Assembly: GCA_023807065.1 (NCBI GenBank)
Contig: JAJJLU010003559.1
Coordinates: 1-52,852 of the forward strand
Length of the DNA stretch: 52,852 nt
Reading direction: 5' to 3'
DNA from: Isotricha intestinalis
Taxonomy: Eukaryota; Ciliophora; Litostomatea; Vestibuliferida; Isotrichidae
This document shows positions 1-9,541 of the stretch, piece by piece (the stretch's first letter is position 1; every line of letters begins with the position of its first letter). A program made the position numbers and the translations under genes. Below the pieces are notes generated by a model that searched no databases, had not been told where the DNA came from, and saw only the letters and a program-made list of their open reading frames with translations.

Positions 1-9
1 AATATTAAT

Positions 10-3000
10 TTATAAAAGAATAAACCATTCAATTTTTTTACTGAATCTAAAGAATTTTTCTTTATTTTTATTCAATCCATAATATCTTATACAGCAAATT
101 ATAGCACATAAAACAAAAGGATAGAACATAATAATTAAAAATGAAATTAAAATATAAACAAACAAATGTAATCTAATTTTTTTATACATGGAGGTGAAAG
201 CAGATACATAAAAAGCAATAAACATAGTTATAGGAATAGTAATAATAAAATAGAATAGAGATCTTAAAAATATATGTTTCTTTAAAGTTTCTTTAGATAT
301 TTTTTTTCTTTTATAATATAAAATATTATTATCTTCTTTGTTATTTTGTAATTGAAAATCAACATCATCGTCGGTTTCTGATAAATTTCCTTCATTTTGA
401 TTACCAAATTGTCTTTGTCTGAAACCATCAATTCCATTTGGTTTTTCTCTTCTTTCTATTATTTTAACTTCATTATTTGAAAATCCTTCAAATTCTATTT
501 TTGTCAATCCTAAAAACTTTAACACACAATTCACTAAAACTGTGAGGACAATACTTAATATTATTTTTCCAAATGCTTTGTTTAAACTTAAATCTCCTTG
601 ATGCTCATTTATATATATTAATAAACTATCATTTATGAAAATTGTATTAAATAACATTGAAAAAAGAATAACATTTAAAAATAATGATATTTTTGTTAAA
701 GTGAAATTCCAATTGTCTTTAGTAATCATGAATAAAAACATTTGATTATAAAATAAGAGATTAATATAATAATGAAAGAAAGGAATTTGCCTTTTTTGAG
801 CTTGTTTAAAATTGAAATCAAAATATTTATTATCTAATTTAGGTCTAATGCATTTTTTATTACTTGTATGAATATATTCTTCATCTAAATGTGGTTTTTC
901 CATAATATTATTCACAACTTCTTCTTCAACAATAGAAAAATCAGGACCCATATCACTAAATTCATCATTATTCCCTTCATTTCCTTCAGAAATTGTATTA
1001 TAAATATAAAATTTCGGTTTTTCTTTTTTTTCTTCAATTTGTTTATTGTTACTAGTATCTTCATTTTGAAGAATTCTATTCAAAGCATCTGCAACAATAT
1101 TACTTGTAACAATATTATTTGAAACAATATTACTTGTTGTAATATTAATATTTTGTGAATTTCTTAGATCAATATTTCCTTTATTATTTTGATATCCTTT
1201 ATTTTCTGTATTTAGTTTTTGTTTAATGGGAAGAGATTCATTCATTTGATTTTTTTCAGAATTATTAGAATGGAAACTTTGATTATTTTTTGGCGGAGAA
1301 GCAACAGCAATTAAAGCACTTAATAAATTTTGATACATAGTAACATTATTAAAAAGATAATAAGCTAACATTGCTAATTGTCCAATACTTGCTGCTGATC
1401 CTGCAACAAAAGCAGCACTTGCCAAACCTTCAGAATTAAAACATTTCATTATTGTTTTACTTGAAGTTTCATTATTTTTATAAAAATCACCCAATTCAAA
1501 AAAAGAAAAAGTTTTAATATCAAGTGAATATGTTTTAAAAGGACATGTACATGTTACAGTCATATTTTTTTCATTAAAAGATTTATATTTACATCCTGTT
1601 TCACAAAAATCATAATTTTTGAAATAATCAGATTTCCTAATTGAGATTGGAATATTAGTTTCACCATTATTATATTGAGATGAAGTACAATTTGAACTAT
1701 TATAAAAAGAATCATTTGGATTAAAAATATCAAAACCTGCTTCAAATGTTTCAACAACTTTTTCTGTATCTAATTGATCTTCATCTACTGGAACTGTTAT
1801 ATCTACATTTGAATTTATACATATTGATGTATTTACTTCTTTTAATCCTTTCTCTGTTTCTAATAATATTCTATATTCTAATTGATTTGTTATTCCTCCT
1901 CCTCTTTTTAGAACTTTTTTAAATATGTGAAATAAGGATGAATCGGAAACTGAATTTTCTTCCATTAATAGTTTTAAACATTCACTTCCAATATCAACAT
2001 CATATTTATCAAAATTTTCAATTGTTTCACATGAAATTTTCCCATTTGAATCTTTCTTACTTTGTCCAATACATTCACAATGTGTATCATTAATAAGTTC
2101 TGAATAAGAAGTACATTTATTAACACATTGAATATTTTCTAAAAGTAAAGGTGTATTTTTAGGACAAGATTTAGTACATTCATTATTAGAAGAGATAATA
2201 AAAGGATAATCAGAAGGACATTGATTAGAACATCTCTTTAAATCAGGAGTATAAAAAATAGCATTATTAGGACAATCAGAACTAGAATTATAAAGGCATG
2301 AAGATTCACTGAAAGATTTATTATAATACCATTTTCCATTTTGTTCAGGACATAAAATACATAAATAACTATATAATACATACCCAGAACCACATAATTT
2401 TGCTTCACATTGTCCTTCTTTGAAATTATAATAATCTTTACATGTTGTACATAAATGAGATTCATCTGTTCCTTTCGATTTACATGTTTTACATGAGTAA
2501 AAACATGTAGATAATGATATCATACAATTTGGATTGAAGAAATAAATTGATTCTATTTTTGATGATAAAGATTTAAAATCTGGATTTGATAATTTTGAAG
2601 GAGTTATGTTATTTTCATAAAAGGAAAATAATATATTTGTCTTTTCATTTGGTAATTTCTCAGGAGTTTTTATTTGAGCATAAATTATATTATTTTTTGT
2701 ATATGTTATAACATCAACTTCTGAATTTCTATTTTTTAAAGGAATTCCTTTAAATGATGAATCAAAACTTATTTTAGGTTCATTGGTAGTTATATCTAAA
2801 TCATAAGTAATATTACTTCCTAAGAATAAATTACTATTTACACATTTAAGATCATCATCTCTTCTAGGATAATTAATAAGATATAAATATGCATTTTTCC
2901 ATCCTGTAATTATTACATATCTATTTGAAGATACTTCAGGTTGAATAATTGCTGAAAAAGTAATATCAAATGTATTTAATGGTTTAAAACTTAATGAAGT

Positions 3001-3984
3001 ATAAATTGAATTATCATTATCTATATGTTCCATTGTTAAAAAATCAGAACCGAAATAAACTGGATAATATTCACTTTTTGTTTTTGTAAATCCACTTAAG
3101 GAATATATTGATGAAGGACCATAATATTTAATTTGATTAATTTCTCCAAATTCAATTGAAGAATTTTTTGTTATAAGAGGTAAATGATATTGATTATTAT
3201 TTTTATCAATCATACCAATAATATATCTGTAAACACCATTATTAACATCAAAGTGATTTTTACTGATTTTCATTTTTATAATATCTCTTTTAATTTCAGA
3301 AGAAATAGGTTTATGTTCAGGATTATTAATAGAACCAGTATGATAATAAATTCCAGAATCATGTAAATAAATACATAAATATTTTGTAGTTGCCAAACCC
3401 AAACAACCAAAAGATTCTTCATAAGAATCACTTAAAGTATTATTAGTAATAAAATTAATAGTATGATGATAATCAACATTAAAAGAAGAATCTAATTTAA
3501 AAACATAAATATTATTTTGAGTTTTTGATTCTAAATTTGTATATGAATATGTAACAAAGAGAAATTCATTATCTATTAAATCTACAAAACATTTTTTATT
3601 ATTTGATGATATATTAAAATTCTCATATGGAAAAACTTGTTTTTGTTCTATAACAGTATTATTTGATAAATGTCCACCATAAAGATTCATAAGAAGATAA
3701 TCTTCAGTGCAAGCTAAATAAAAATTAGTTCCATTTACTTGAACAAAAGAAGTTGTTTGTTTTAAAGTAACTTTCGCACTTGAGGAAAATTTAGAAAAAT
3801 AAAAATCATAAGTATTTTTTACTAATTTAATTCCATTTGGTTGAAGTAAATAAAATGTATATGCTATGAAATTCACATCATAAACTGATTGTTCTAAATC
3901 TACCACACTAACATTCGTTAAATCATTTAATGATGTTTGAGATGAAAAAAATAAAAGTAAAATTATGATTAAAAGGGATTTCAT
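10..3984 (-). CDS. Large Cys-rich surface membrane protein with multi-pass C-terminus
   Basis: The 1324-residue product starts with a hydrophobic signal peptide (about residues 1-18). A long ectodomain with many N-glycosylation sites follows, then a Cys-rich block (about 493-655) with furin/growth-factor-receptor-like spacing (CKTC, CTTC, CPSD, CPKN). At about 755-815 lies a Cys module (NCTSSQ to CETGCKY to CTCPF) of a type I associate with ciliate surface proteins. Hydrophobic segments lie near 851-880, 1098-1118, 1138-1160, 1238-1265 and 1272-1300, separated by an Asn/Glu-rich loop (900-1050) that should be cytoplasmic. Seen: signal peptide, Cys-rich region, about five TM helices. Inferred: cell-surface or contractile-vacuole/cortical membrane protein, perhaps receptor-like. 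No enzyme motif was found and the function is unknown. It terminates with TAA ten bases from the left edge, so it is complete. Its tail resembles that of the 3200-residue protein at 12457-22059. Confidence 0.85.
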   Translation of the reverse strand: MKSLLIIILLLFFSSQTSLNDLTNVSVVDLEQSVYDVNFIAYTFYLLQPNGIKLVKNTYDFYFSKFSSSAKVTLKQTTSFVQVNGTNFYLACTEDYLLMNLYGGHLSNNTVIEQKQVFPYENFNISSNNKKCFVDLIDNEFLFVTYSYTNLESKTQNNIYVFKLDSSFNVDYHHTINFITNNTLSDSYEESFGCLGLATTKYLCIYLHDSGIYYHTGSINNPEHKPISSEIKRDIIKMKISKNHFDVNNGVYRYIIGMIDKNNNQYHLPLITKNSSIEFGEINQIKYYGPSSIYSLSGFTKTKSEYYPVYFGSDFLTMEHIDNDNSIYTSLSFKPLNTFDITFSAIIQPEVSSNRYVIITGWKNAYLYLINYPRRDDDLKCVNSNLFLGSNITYDLDITTNEPKISFDSSFKGIPLKNRNSEVDVITYTKNNIIYAQIKTPEKLPNEKTNILFSFYENNITPSKLSNPDFKSLSSKIESIYFFNPNCMISLSTCFYSCKTCKSKGTDESHLCTTCKDYYNFKEGQCEAKLCGSGYVLYSYLCILCPEQNGKWYYNKSFSESSCLYNSSSDCPNNAIFYTPDLKRCSNQCPSDYPFIISSNNECTKSCPKNTPLLLENIQCVNKCTSYSELINDTHCECIGQSKKDSNGKISCETIENFDKYDVDIGSECLKLLMEENSVSDSSLFHIFKKVLKRGGGITNQLEYRILLETEKGLKEVNTSICINSNVDITVPVDEDQLDTEKVVETFEAGFDIFNPNDSFYNSSNCTSSQYNNGETNIPISIRKSDYFKNYDFCETGCKYKSFNEKNMTVTCTCPFKTYSLDIKTFSFFELGDFYKNNETSSKTIMKCFNSEGLASAAFVAGSAASIGQLAMLAYYLFNNVTMYQNLLSALIAVASPPKNNQSFHSNNSEKNQMNESLPIKQKLNTENKGYQNNKGNIDLRNSQNINITTSNIVSNNIVTSNIVADALNRILQNEDTSNNKQIEEKKEKPKFYIYNTISEGNEGNNDEFSDMGPDFSIVEEEVVNNIMEKPHLDEEYIHTSNKKCIRPKLDNKYFDFNFKQAQKRQIPFFHYYINLLFYNQMFLFMITKDNWNFTLTKISLFLNVILFSMLFNTIFINDSLLIYINEHQGDLSLNKAFGKIILSIVLTVLVNCVLKFLGLTKIEFEGFSNNEVKIIERREKPNGIDGFRQRQFGNQNEGNLSETDDDVDFQLQNNKEDNNILYYKRKKISKETLKKHIFLRSLFYFIITIPITMFIAFYVSAFTSMYKKIRLHLFVYILISFLIIMFYPFVLCAIICCIRYYGLNKNKEKFFRFSKKIEWFILL
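1085..1155 (-). repeat. Short tandem degenerate repeat in coding sequence
   Basis: Inside the cytoplasmic loop of the first gene, a unit close to acaatattacttg recurs about four times. It encodes a degenerate run of Asn-Ile-Val/Thr-(Ser/Thr) steps (about residues 945-965). It is in frame and probably arose by replication slippage in a disordered loop. Confidence 0.5.
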
Positions 3985-4429
3985 TTATAAAAAATATATT
4001 TATTCTTTATATAGAATAAAATTAATTTTTTATTTTTTATTTTTTTAGTCTTTTTTTATATGATTAAATATTTTTTGTTTTTTCTTAAAAAATTTATTTT
4101 ATAAAAATAATTTCTTTGAAAATTTTTATATTTTTTAAAATGATTTTATTGTTTATTTAATTAACTGTTTAATTTTGATCTTGCTTTGTTATCTTAAATT
4201 TTTATTTTATTTGGTGATTAATTTAAAAATATTGTAAAAAATGATTTGTGGGAAAGAAAATTTAAAAAAATATTAATATTATATTCACTTGAAAAATAAA
4301 TTTTTAAAATTTTAAAATTATTTGAATGAATTTAATCTAAATTTAAATTCATTGTTGTATTATAATTTAATAAGGGATGTTAAAAAATTCGAAAAATTTA
4401 AACTAATTAATATAATGATAATAAGAACC
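3985..4429. other. Intergenic, no gene seen
   Basis: This 445-bp spacer lies between two minus-strand genes and should hold the promoter and 5' leader of the surface-protein gene and the 3' end region of the ABCA gene. It is almost pure A+T with homopolymer runs. No ORF, RNA gene or repeat that I can support is present. Confidence 0.6.
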
Positions 4430-7400
4430 TTATAATTTAGTTAAAATATTTTCCAAAGGTTCAATATTAATACTAATTTCTGACAATTTATCATTTTCTT
4501 CTTTCATATTTAAAATATTAGAAAATAATTCTCCTTGTTTATCTTTCTTAACATAGATAATTAAATCAAAAGAAAAATCAGAACCAATTTGATTAATTTT
4601 AATTTTTTCACATAAATCTTTAAATTCAATTAAAACATGATAAAGTTCATTGACGTATTTAATTAAAATTTGATTTTGAATAGTATAATTGTCAATAAAA
4701 ATTCCTCCTTCAATACCAATGGAACTTAATTTTTTAATATCAGAAAAATGGTTATTTAATTTTTGTTCAATAAATTTAATATGTAAATTATATCCAGAAG
4801 TAAATTTAATTTTTAATTCTTCTGGATTCCCAATACAAATAAAATTTCCACTTCTTAACCAAGAAACATTATCACATAAAATTTCTGCCTCTTCCATAGA
4901 ATGAGTACTTAAAATCATATTATATTGATTTTGATTATTTGATAATTCATTTATATTTTTCCACATTATTCTTCTACTTTCAGGATCTACTCCAGTTGAT
5001 GGTTCATCTAATAATAATATTCTAGGATAATTCATTAAAGAAATTGCAAATGTTAATTTTCTCTTATTTCCACCTGATAAATTTATACAATATTTATTTA
5101 TATATTTTTCTAAATTAAATTTCTGACATATTTCATTTATTGATATTTTTGATTTTTTTAATGATTTATAAAATTCCAATGTTTGTTTCACTGTTAAAAA
5201 ATCAAATAATGGATTTTCTTGTGGACAATATCCTATTATTGTTCTTATATTTTCAAAAGAATTTAAAGTATTATTTCCAAATAAATTTATTAATCCTTCT
5301 TCATATATTAATTCATTTGTTATACATTTAAATGTTGTTGATTTTCCAGAACCATTAAAACCTAATAATCCAAATTTTTCATTTGCTTCTAATCCTAAAT
5401 ATAGATTATTTACTGCTCTCAAAGATTTTTTACAACATTTAAAATATGTTTTTGTTAAATTTATTATTTTTGTTGTTAAATTTGGATTTTCATTTAGTTT
5501 CTTTATTTCATTTTGAATATATGGATTTATTACTTGTATATTATTATTATTTATTGGAACATTATTAATAAGAGGACTTTCTAAATTATTATCTAATATA
5601 TTTTGAGAATTTGTATTTTGATTAATTGAATTATTATAATCTGGTAATAAACTATTTTGATTATTATTATTTGAAATTATATTCCTATTATATTGATTAT
5701 TATTATTTGAAGTTATATTATTATTTATTGTTAAATAAGGATCTATTACTGGTTGTTCTGTTGAAAATTCATATTCTTTTGAAGAACAACATTTTTGAAT
5801 ACATTTTTGAAATAATTTATTTAATAATTTATTTTCTGCTAATATTAATAATAATCCCCAAAATAATGATTCACAAAATAAATATATAGAATGAATTAAA
5901 ATTAATTTAGATGGTGGAGGTACATTTTTAAATTCTTTTATTTCTTGTTTTTCAACAAAAAATGCAAGTAATATTCTAATTAAAGCATAATATAATGAAG
6001 ATATAGGACATATTTCATAATATGTAATTAACCAAGGAGAGAATAAATTATTTTGAAGAAGATCAATTAAAATTTGACTAAAAGGAGCTATAAAAATTCC
6101 CATAATATTAGGAATGATAACAAATATAGCAACACATAAAATAATATAAGATTTTAAAGCTTGTTCTTCTTTATCAATTAAAAAAGAGAAAAGATAAATA
6201 AATATACTGATAGAAATAGAATAACAAATAAAAAGAGGAATTAAATTAATGAAATATTCAGTAGAAAAATTTAATAAGCATAAATAAATACAAAGAAATA
6301 AAATAAAATATTTAAATAAATCAACAAATAAAAATCCAATCCAATAAGAAAACATATTTCCTCCAGATAAATATAACATATGTTTTAATTTATTACATCT
6401 TTCTCTTACTATTGGTGCTAATGCTACTCCACCATATAAAATTAATGAAAAAAATATAAATAATATTGAAAGAATATTAAAGAGCATTTCAGCAAATATT
6501 TTGTTTATTTCATTTTTCTTTGATGGAGTATTTGATATTTCATCTATAAATGTTACTTTTATTTTATATTCTTTATAAAAATAATTTGAAATTATTAATG
6601 ATAATGCTGCATATGAATATTCTTCTGCATTTTCTTGATATAAAATATTAAAATTATAATCTTCATTTATTTTATAGAAATCTATTAATAATTTTTCATT
6701 ATAGTATTTACTTAAAGATAAAGTTTTTTGAATAAAAGTATCTATTGTATCATTATTTGAATGAGTATAATTAATATTTTTAAAAGGAATTTTTAAATTA
6801 TAATGAGAAATGTATAAAGAATCTTTTAAATAATTTTCTACATTTTTAGTTATATATATTTCATTTCTTCCAGTTAATAAAGTTTTAAAATCTCTATATT
6901 TTGTTTTATCTTTACCTGAAAAAGAAGAAAAAATAAAAACATAAATGATTAAAAGTAATAAAGAAGATAATAATTCTAAAAAAAAATTAATTTTATTTTC
7001 CCAAAGAGGAATAAAATTTCTTTGAATATTTTTAATTAATTGAATTCCAAAAGAAGAACTTTTATTATATAAAAAATTTTGATTTGATTGAATTTGAAGT
7101 CCTGTTTCTTGTTTTTGTTCATTTGATTCATTAAATATATTTGAAGAAGAATTTAATTTTAAAAAAACATTTTCTAAAGTAGTTGTAGAAATAGTATAAT
7201 CTTTAATAAAACAATTATCTTTATTCTCATCAATAAAATGAAAAATATTTTTAATACTATGATTAACTTTAGGAAAATTTAAAGAAAAAACACCTTTAGA
7301 AGCGATTTTAACAATAACATTATTATCAATTTTTTGAATATTTTGAAATAAATAATTTTGAATTTGATGATTAAATTTCTTAGAATCAACAATTAAATTT

Positions 7401-9478
7401 AAATTAAAACCAGAAGGATATTTATCTTTTAAATAAGAAGAAGTTCCAGAACAAACAAATGATCCCATATTCATAATACCAATTCTATCGCCTAAATATT
7501 CAGCTTCATCTAAAGAATGAGTAGTTAAAATAATTATTTTATCTTTTTTATATCCTTTTAAAAATTCCCATAATGCTTTTTTCGCAATAACATCCATTCC
7601 ACTTGTTGGTTCATCTAATAATATTAATTGAGAATTACCTATTAATGCTAAAGCAATACATAATTTTCTTTTTTCTCCTCCTGATAAATTTTTACATAAA
7701 TAATTATTTTTTTCTAATAAACCTATTCTTCTTAATAAATCATTTATTTCATTTTCATTTGCTTTTTCTCCTTTTAATTCTTGCATAAATTTTAAATGTT
7801 CTTCTATGGTTAAATAATCAAAAAAAATATCTTCTTGTTCACATAAACCAATATTTTTATATAAATATTCTTTATTTGTTATTAAAGATGTTCCATTTAA
7901 AAAAATATCTCCATTATCTGGATCTTCTATTCCAGATATCATTTTTATTAATGTTGTTTTACCTGCTCCATTATGTCCTAATAAGCAAAATATTTGATTT
8001 GGAAATATTTCTCCATTAAAATTATTCACTGCTATTACATCATTATATGTTTTTGTTACTTTTTCTATATTTAACATTAAATTTATTTGCTTTAGTGATT
8101 TATTATATTCTGTCAATTCTTCGTGATTTATTTCGATTTTATTGTTTAAGTCTTCTTCCATAAAATTTAAATTTTCTACTATTTTTAGCTTTTTTCCAAA
8201 AAATGGAGAAAAAATAAATTGAAAAAAAGGAAGACCACTTTCTTTATAATTTAAAACAAAAAAAGAAGTAAAAATGTAAAAAATTAAATCAATTAAATAG
8301 AAAATTAAAGTATCAAAGAAAGTAATTCCATTATAATCAAAGAAAAAGCAATTAAAATCATAATTAATATATAATTGAAAATGAATTAAAATTTGAGTAT
8401 TAAATAATTGATTAACTTGAGGAAAAATTAACATTATTAATTTTATTATTCTTGAAACATTTGGAAATGAAACTGGAATTGAAAGAAGACCAGTTCCTAA
8501 ATATAAAATAAAAAATAATGTTTGACCCATTCTTATTGAACTTGAAATTGTTTGTATAAAAAATGCCATAGCAAAGTTTGAGAAACTAAATAATATTTGA
8601 GTTATTATTAATAAAGAATAATTAGGTAATTCAAAAATTAGTTTAATTAAGAAATATAATATTATTATTGTTGTAAAAGATGATAAAAATATATATGTTA
8701 AAAACCATGATAAGAAAAAATTAAATTTTTTTATTCCTTGCCTATTTAAAAATTTGTCTAATTTTCCTTGTTTTTCATAAATCATTCTAAAGCAAAAATC
8801 TAAAAATAAAACAGAATAAATAAATATAATAAATAATGGAGCTAAATAATAAGAAATAGTAGTTTTATCAATTCTATTATTTGATATAGTTGGTTTAATT
8901 ATTCCTGCAATTTTTTTTGTTGAATTTAAACTATTTTCTTCTAACAAAAAATTATATATTAATTGATAATAAATTAACATTTGTGGCATAAATGAATCTG
9001 AACTTGTTGGAATTTTTAATTGAGAATTTATTTCTTCTAAATCTCTTACATTAAAATAATCATCTTTTATTCTAAATGAAATTACCTCATTTTTTTCTTG
9101 TTTTATTTCCATTATTGGTTCTTCATTTTCTTTTATATTTTGCTTTAATAATATCGAATAATCTTCATATATTTCATAATATTGAGAAAAATTAGTATAT
9201 TTTTTTGAACAATTTACAAATTTCTCTCCTAATGTTTTATTGTTGGTTAAAATTCTTAAATAATTTCTTTTTGTTGAGTTGTCAATTTCTTTTATTCCTT
9301 GAAATTCAAATGAATAATTGGCTTTTATTTCTAATTCGGTCATTGTGGAATCAAATTTTGATGAATTTGATAAAAATGTTATCAAAAAAAGAATTATTGG
9401 AATAAAAAGGTAATTTACAATAAATTTAATTTTATTTCTTTTTAAATAAAGTGTCCTTATCTTCACTAAAGTAATCAT
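4430..9478 (-). CDS. Full-size ABC transporter, ABCA-type
   Basis: This 1682-residue protein has the order TMD1-NBD1-TMD2-NBD2 of ABCA lipid/sterol transporters. A first TM helix (about 20-37) is followed by an extracellular loop to about 205 and five or six helices to about 410. NBD1 has Walker A GHNGAGKTT (501-509), signature LSGGEKRK (598-605), Walker B LILLDEPTSG and a switch His in TTHSLDEAE (652-660). TMD2 spans about 830-1215. NBD2 has GFNGSGKST (1373-1381), LSGGNKRK (1467-1474), Walker B RILLLDEPSTGVD and STHSMEEAE. All catalytic residues of both NBDs are present, so an active ATPase is expected. An Asn-rich linker (about 1250-1320) precedes NBD2. Known for the family: export or flipping of lipids at plasma or vesicle membranes. 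The substrate cannot be told. It is divergent from the MFS gene across only 63 bp. Confidence 0.95.
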   Translation of the reverse strand: MITLVKIRTLYLKRNKIKFIVNYLFIPIILFLITFLSNSSKFDSTMTELEIKANYSFEFQGIKEIDNSTKRNYLRILTNNKTLGEKFVNCSKKYTNFSQYYEIYEDYSILLKQNIKENEEPIMEIKQEKNEVISFRIKDDYFNVRDLEEINSQLKIPTSSDSFMPQMLIYYQLIYNFLLEENSLNSTKKIAGIIKPTISNNRIDKTTISYYLAPLFIIFIYSVLFLDFCFRMIYEKQGKLDKFLNRQGIKKFNFFLSWFLTYIFLSSFTTIIILYFLIKLIFELPNYSLLIITQILFSFSNFAMAFFIQTISSSIRMGQTLFFILYLGTGLLSIPVSFPNVSRIIKLIMLIFPQVNQLFNTQILIHFQLYINYDFNCFFFDYNGITFFDTLIFYLIDLIFYIFTSFFVLNYKESGLPFFQFIFSPFFGKKLKIVENLNFMEEDLNNKIEINHEELTEYNKSLKQINLMLNIEKVTKTYNDVIAVNNFNGEIFPNQIFCLLGHNGAGKTTLIKMISGIEDPDNGDIFLNGTSLITNKEYLYKNIGLCEQEDIFFDYLTIEEHLKFMQELKGEKANENEINDLLRRIGLLEKNNYLCKNLSGGEKRKLCIALALIGNSQLILLDEPTSGMDVIAKKALWEFLKGYKKDKIIILTTHSLDEAEYLGDRIGIMNMGSFVCSGTSSYLKDKYPSGFNLNLIVDSKKFNHQIQNYLFQNIQKIDNNVIVKIASKGVFSLNFPKVNHSIKNIFHFIDENKDNCFIKDYTISTTTLENVFLKLNSSSNIFNESNEQKQETGLQIQSNQNFLYNKSSSFGIQLIKNIQRNFIPLWENKINFFLELLSSLLLLIIYVFIFSSFSGKDKTKYRDFKTLLTGRNEIYITKNVENYLKDSLYISHYNLKIPFKNINYTHSNNDTIDTFIQKTLSLSKYYNEKLLIDFYKINEDYNFNILYQENAEEYSYAALSLIISNYFYKEYKIKVTFIDEISNTPSKKNEINKIFAEMLFNILSILFIFFSLILYGGVALAPIVRERCNKLKHMLYLSGGNMFSYWIGFLFVDLFKYFILFLCIYLCLLNFSTEYFINLIPLFICYSISISIFIYLFSFLIDKEEQALKSYIILCVAIFVIIPNIMGIFIAPFSQILIDLLQNNLFSPWLITYYEICPISSLYYALIRILLAFFVEKQEIKEFKNVPPPSKLILIHSIYLFCESLFWGLLLILAENKLLNKLFQKCIQKCCSSKEYEFSTEQPVIDPYLTINNNITSNNNNQYNRNIISNNNNQNSLLPDYNNSINQNTNSQNILDNNLESPLINNVPINNNNIQVINPYIQNEIKKLNENPNLTTKIINLTKTYFKCCKKSLRAVNNLYLGLEANEKFGLLGFNGSGKSTTFKCITNELIYEEGLINLFGNNTLNSFENIRTIIGYCPQENPLFDFLTVKQTLEFYKSLKKSKISINEICQKFNLEKYINKYCINLSGGNKRKLTFAISLMNYPRILLLDEPSTGVDPESRRIMWKNINELSNNQNQYNMILSTHSMEEAEILCDNVSWLRSGNFICIGNPEELKIKFTSGYNLHIKFIEQKLNNHFSDIKKLSSIGIEGGIFIDNYTIQNQILIKYVNELYHVLIEFKDLCEKIKINQIGSDFSFDLIIYVKKDKQGELFSNILNMKEENDKLSEISINIEPLENILTKL

Positions 9479-9541
9479 TTTTTTGATTTAATAAAATCTA
9501 AGATATTAAAAAATTAAAAAGAATTAAAAGCATTTAAAAAA
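9479..9541. promoter_or_regulatory. Compact divergent promoter region
   Basis: Only 63 bp separate the ATG of the ABCA gene (-) and the ATG of the MFS gene (+), so both core promoters and both 5' leaders must fit here or overlap the coding regions. No TATA-like or other motif can be singled out in such A+T-rich sequence. Confidence 0.45.

Noticed and set aside
1..60. Telomere or chromosome end at the window edges
   Set aside because: Neither edge has a short G-rich/C-rich repeat; the right edge cuts a coding frame and the left edge lies just after a stop codon.
889..1122. Plus-strand Phe/Ile/Asn-rich frame inside the first gene
   Set aside because: Antisense to a clear long coding frame; composition is explained by the reverse complement of Asn/Lys/Glu codons.
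5140..5889. Open frames on the strand opposite the ABCA gene rich in Leu/Ile/Tyr
   Set aside because: They are antisense shadows of the A-ending codons of the transporter, hydrophobic by composition only, with no domain or start context.
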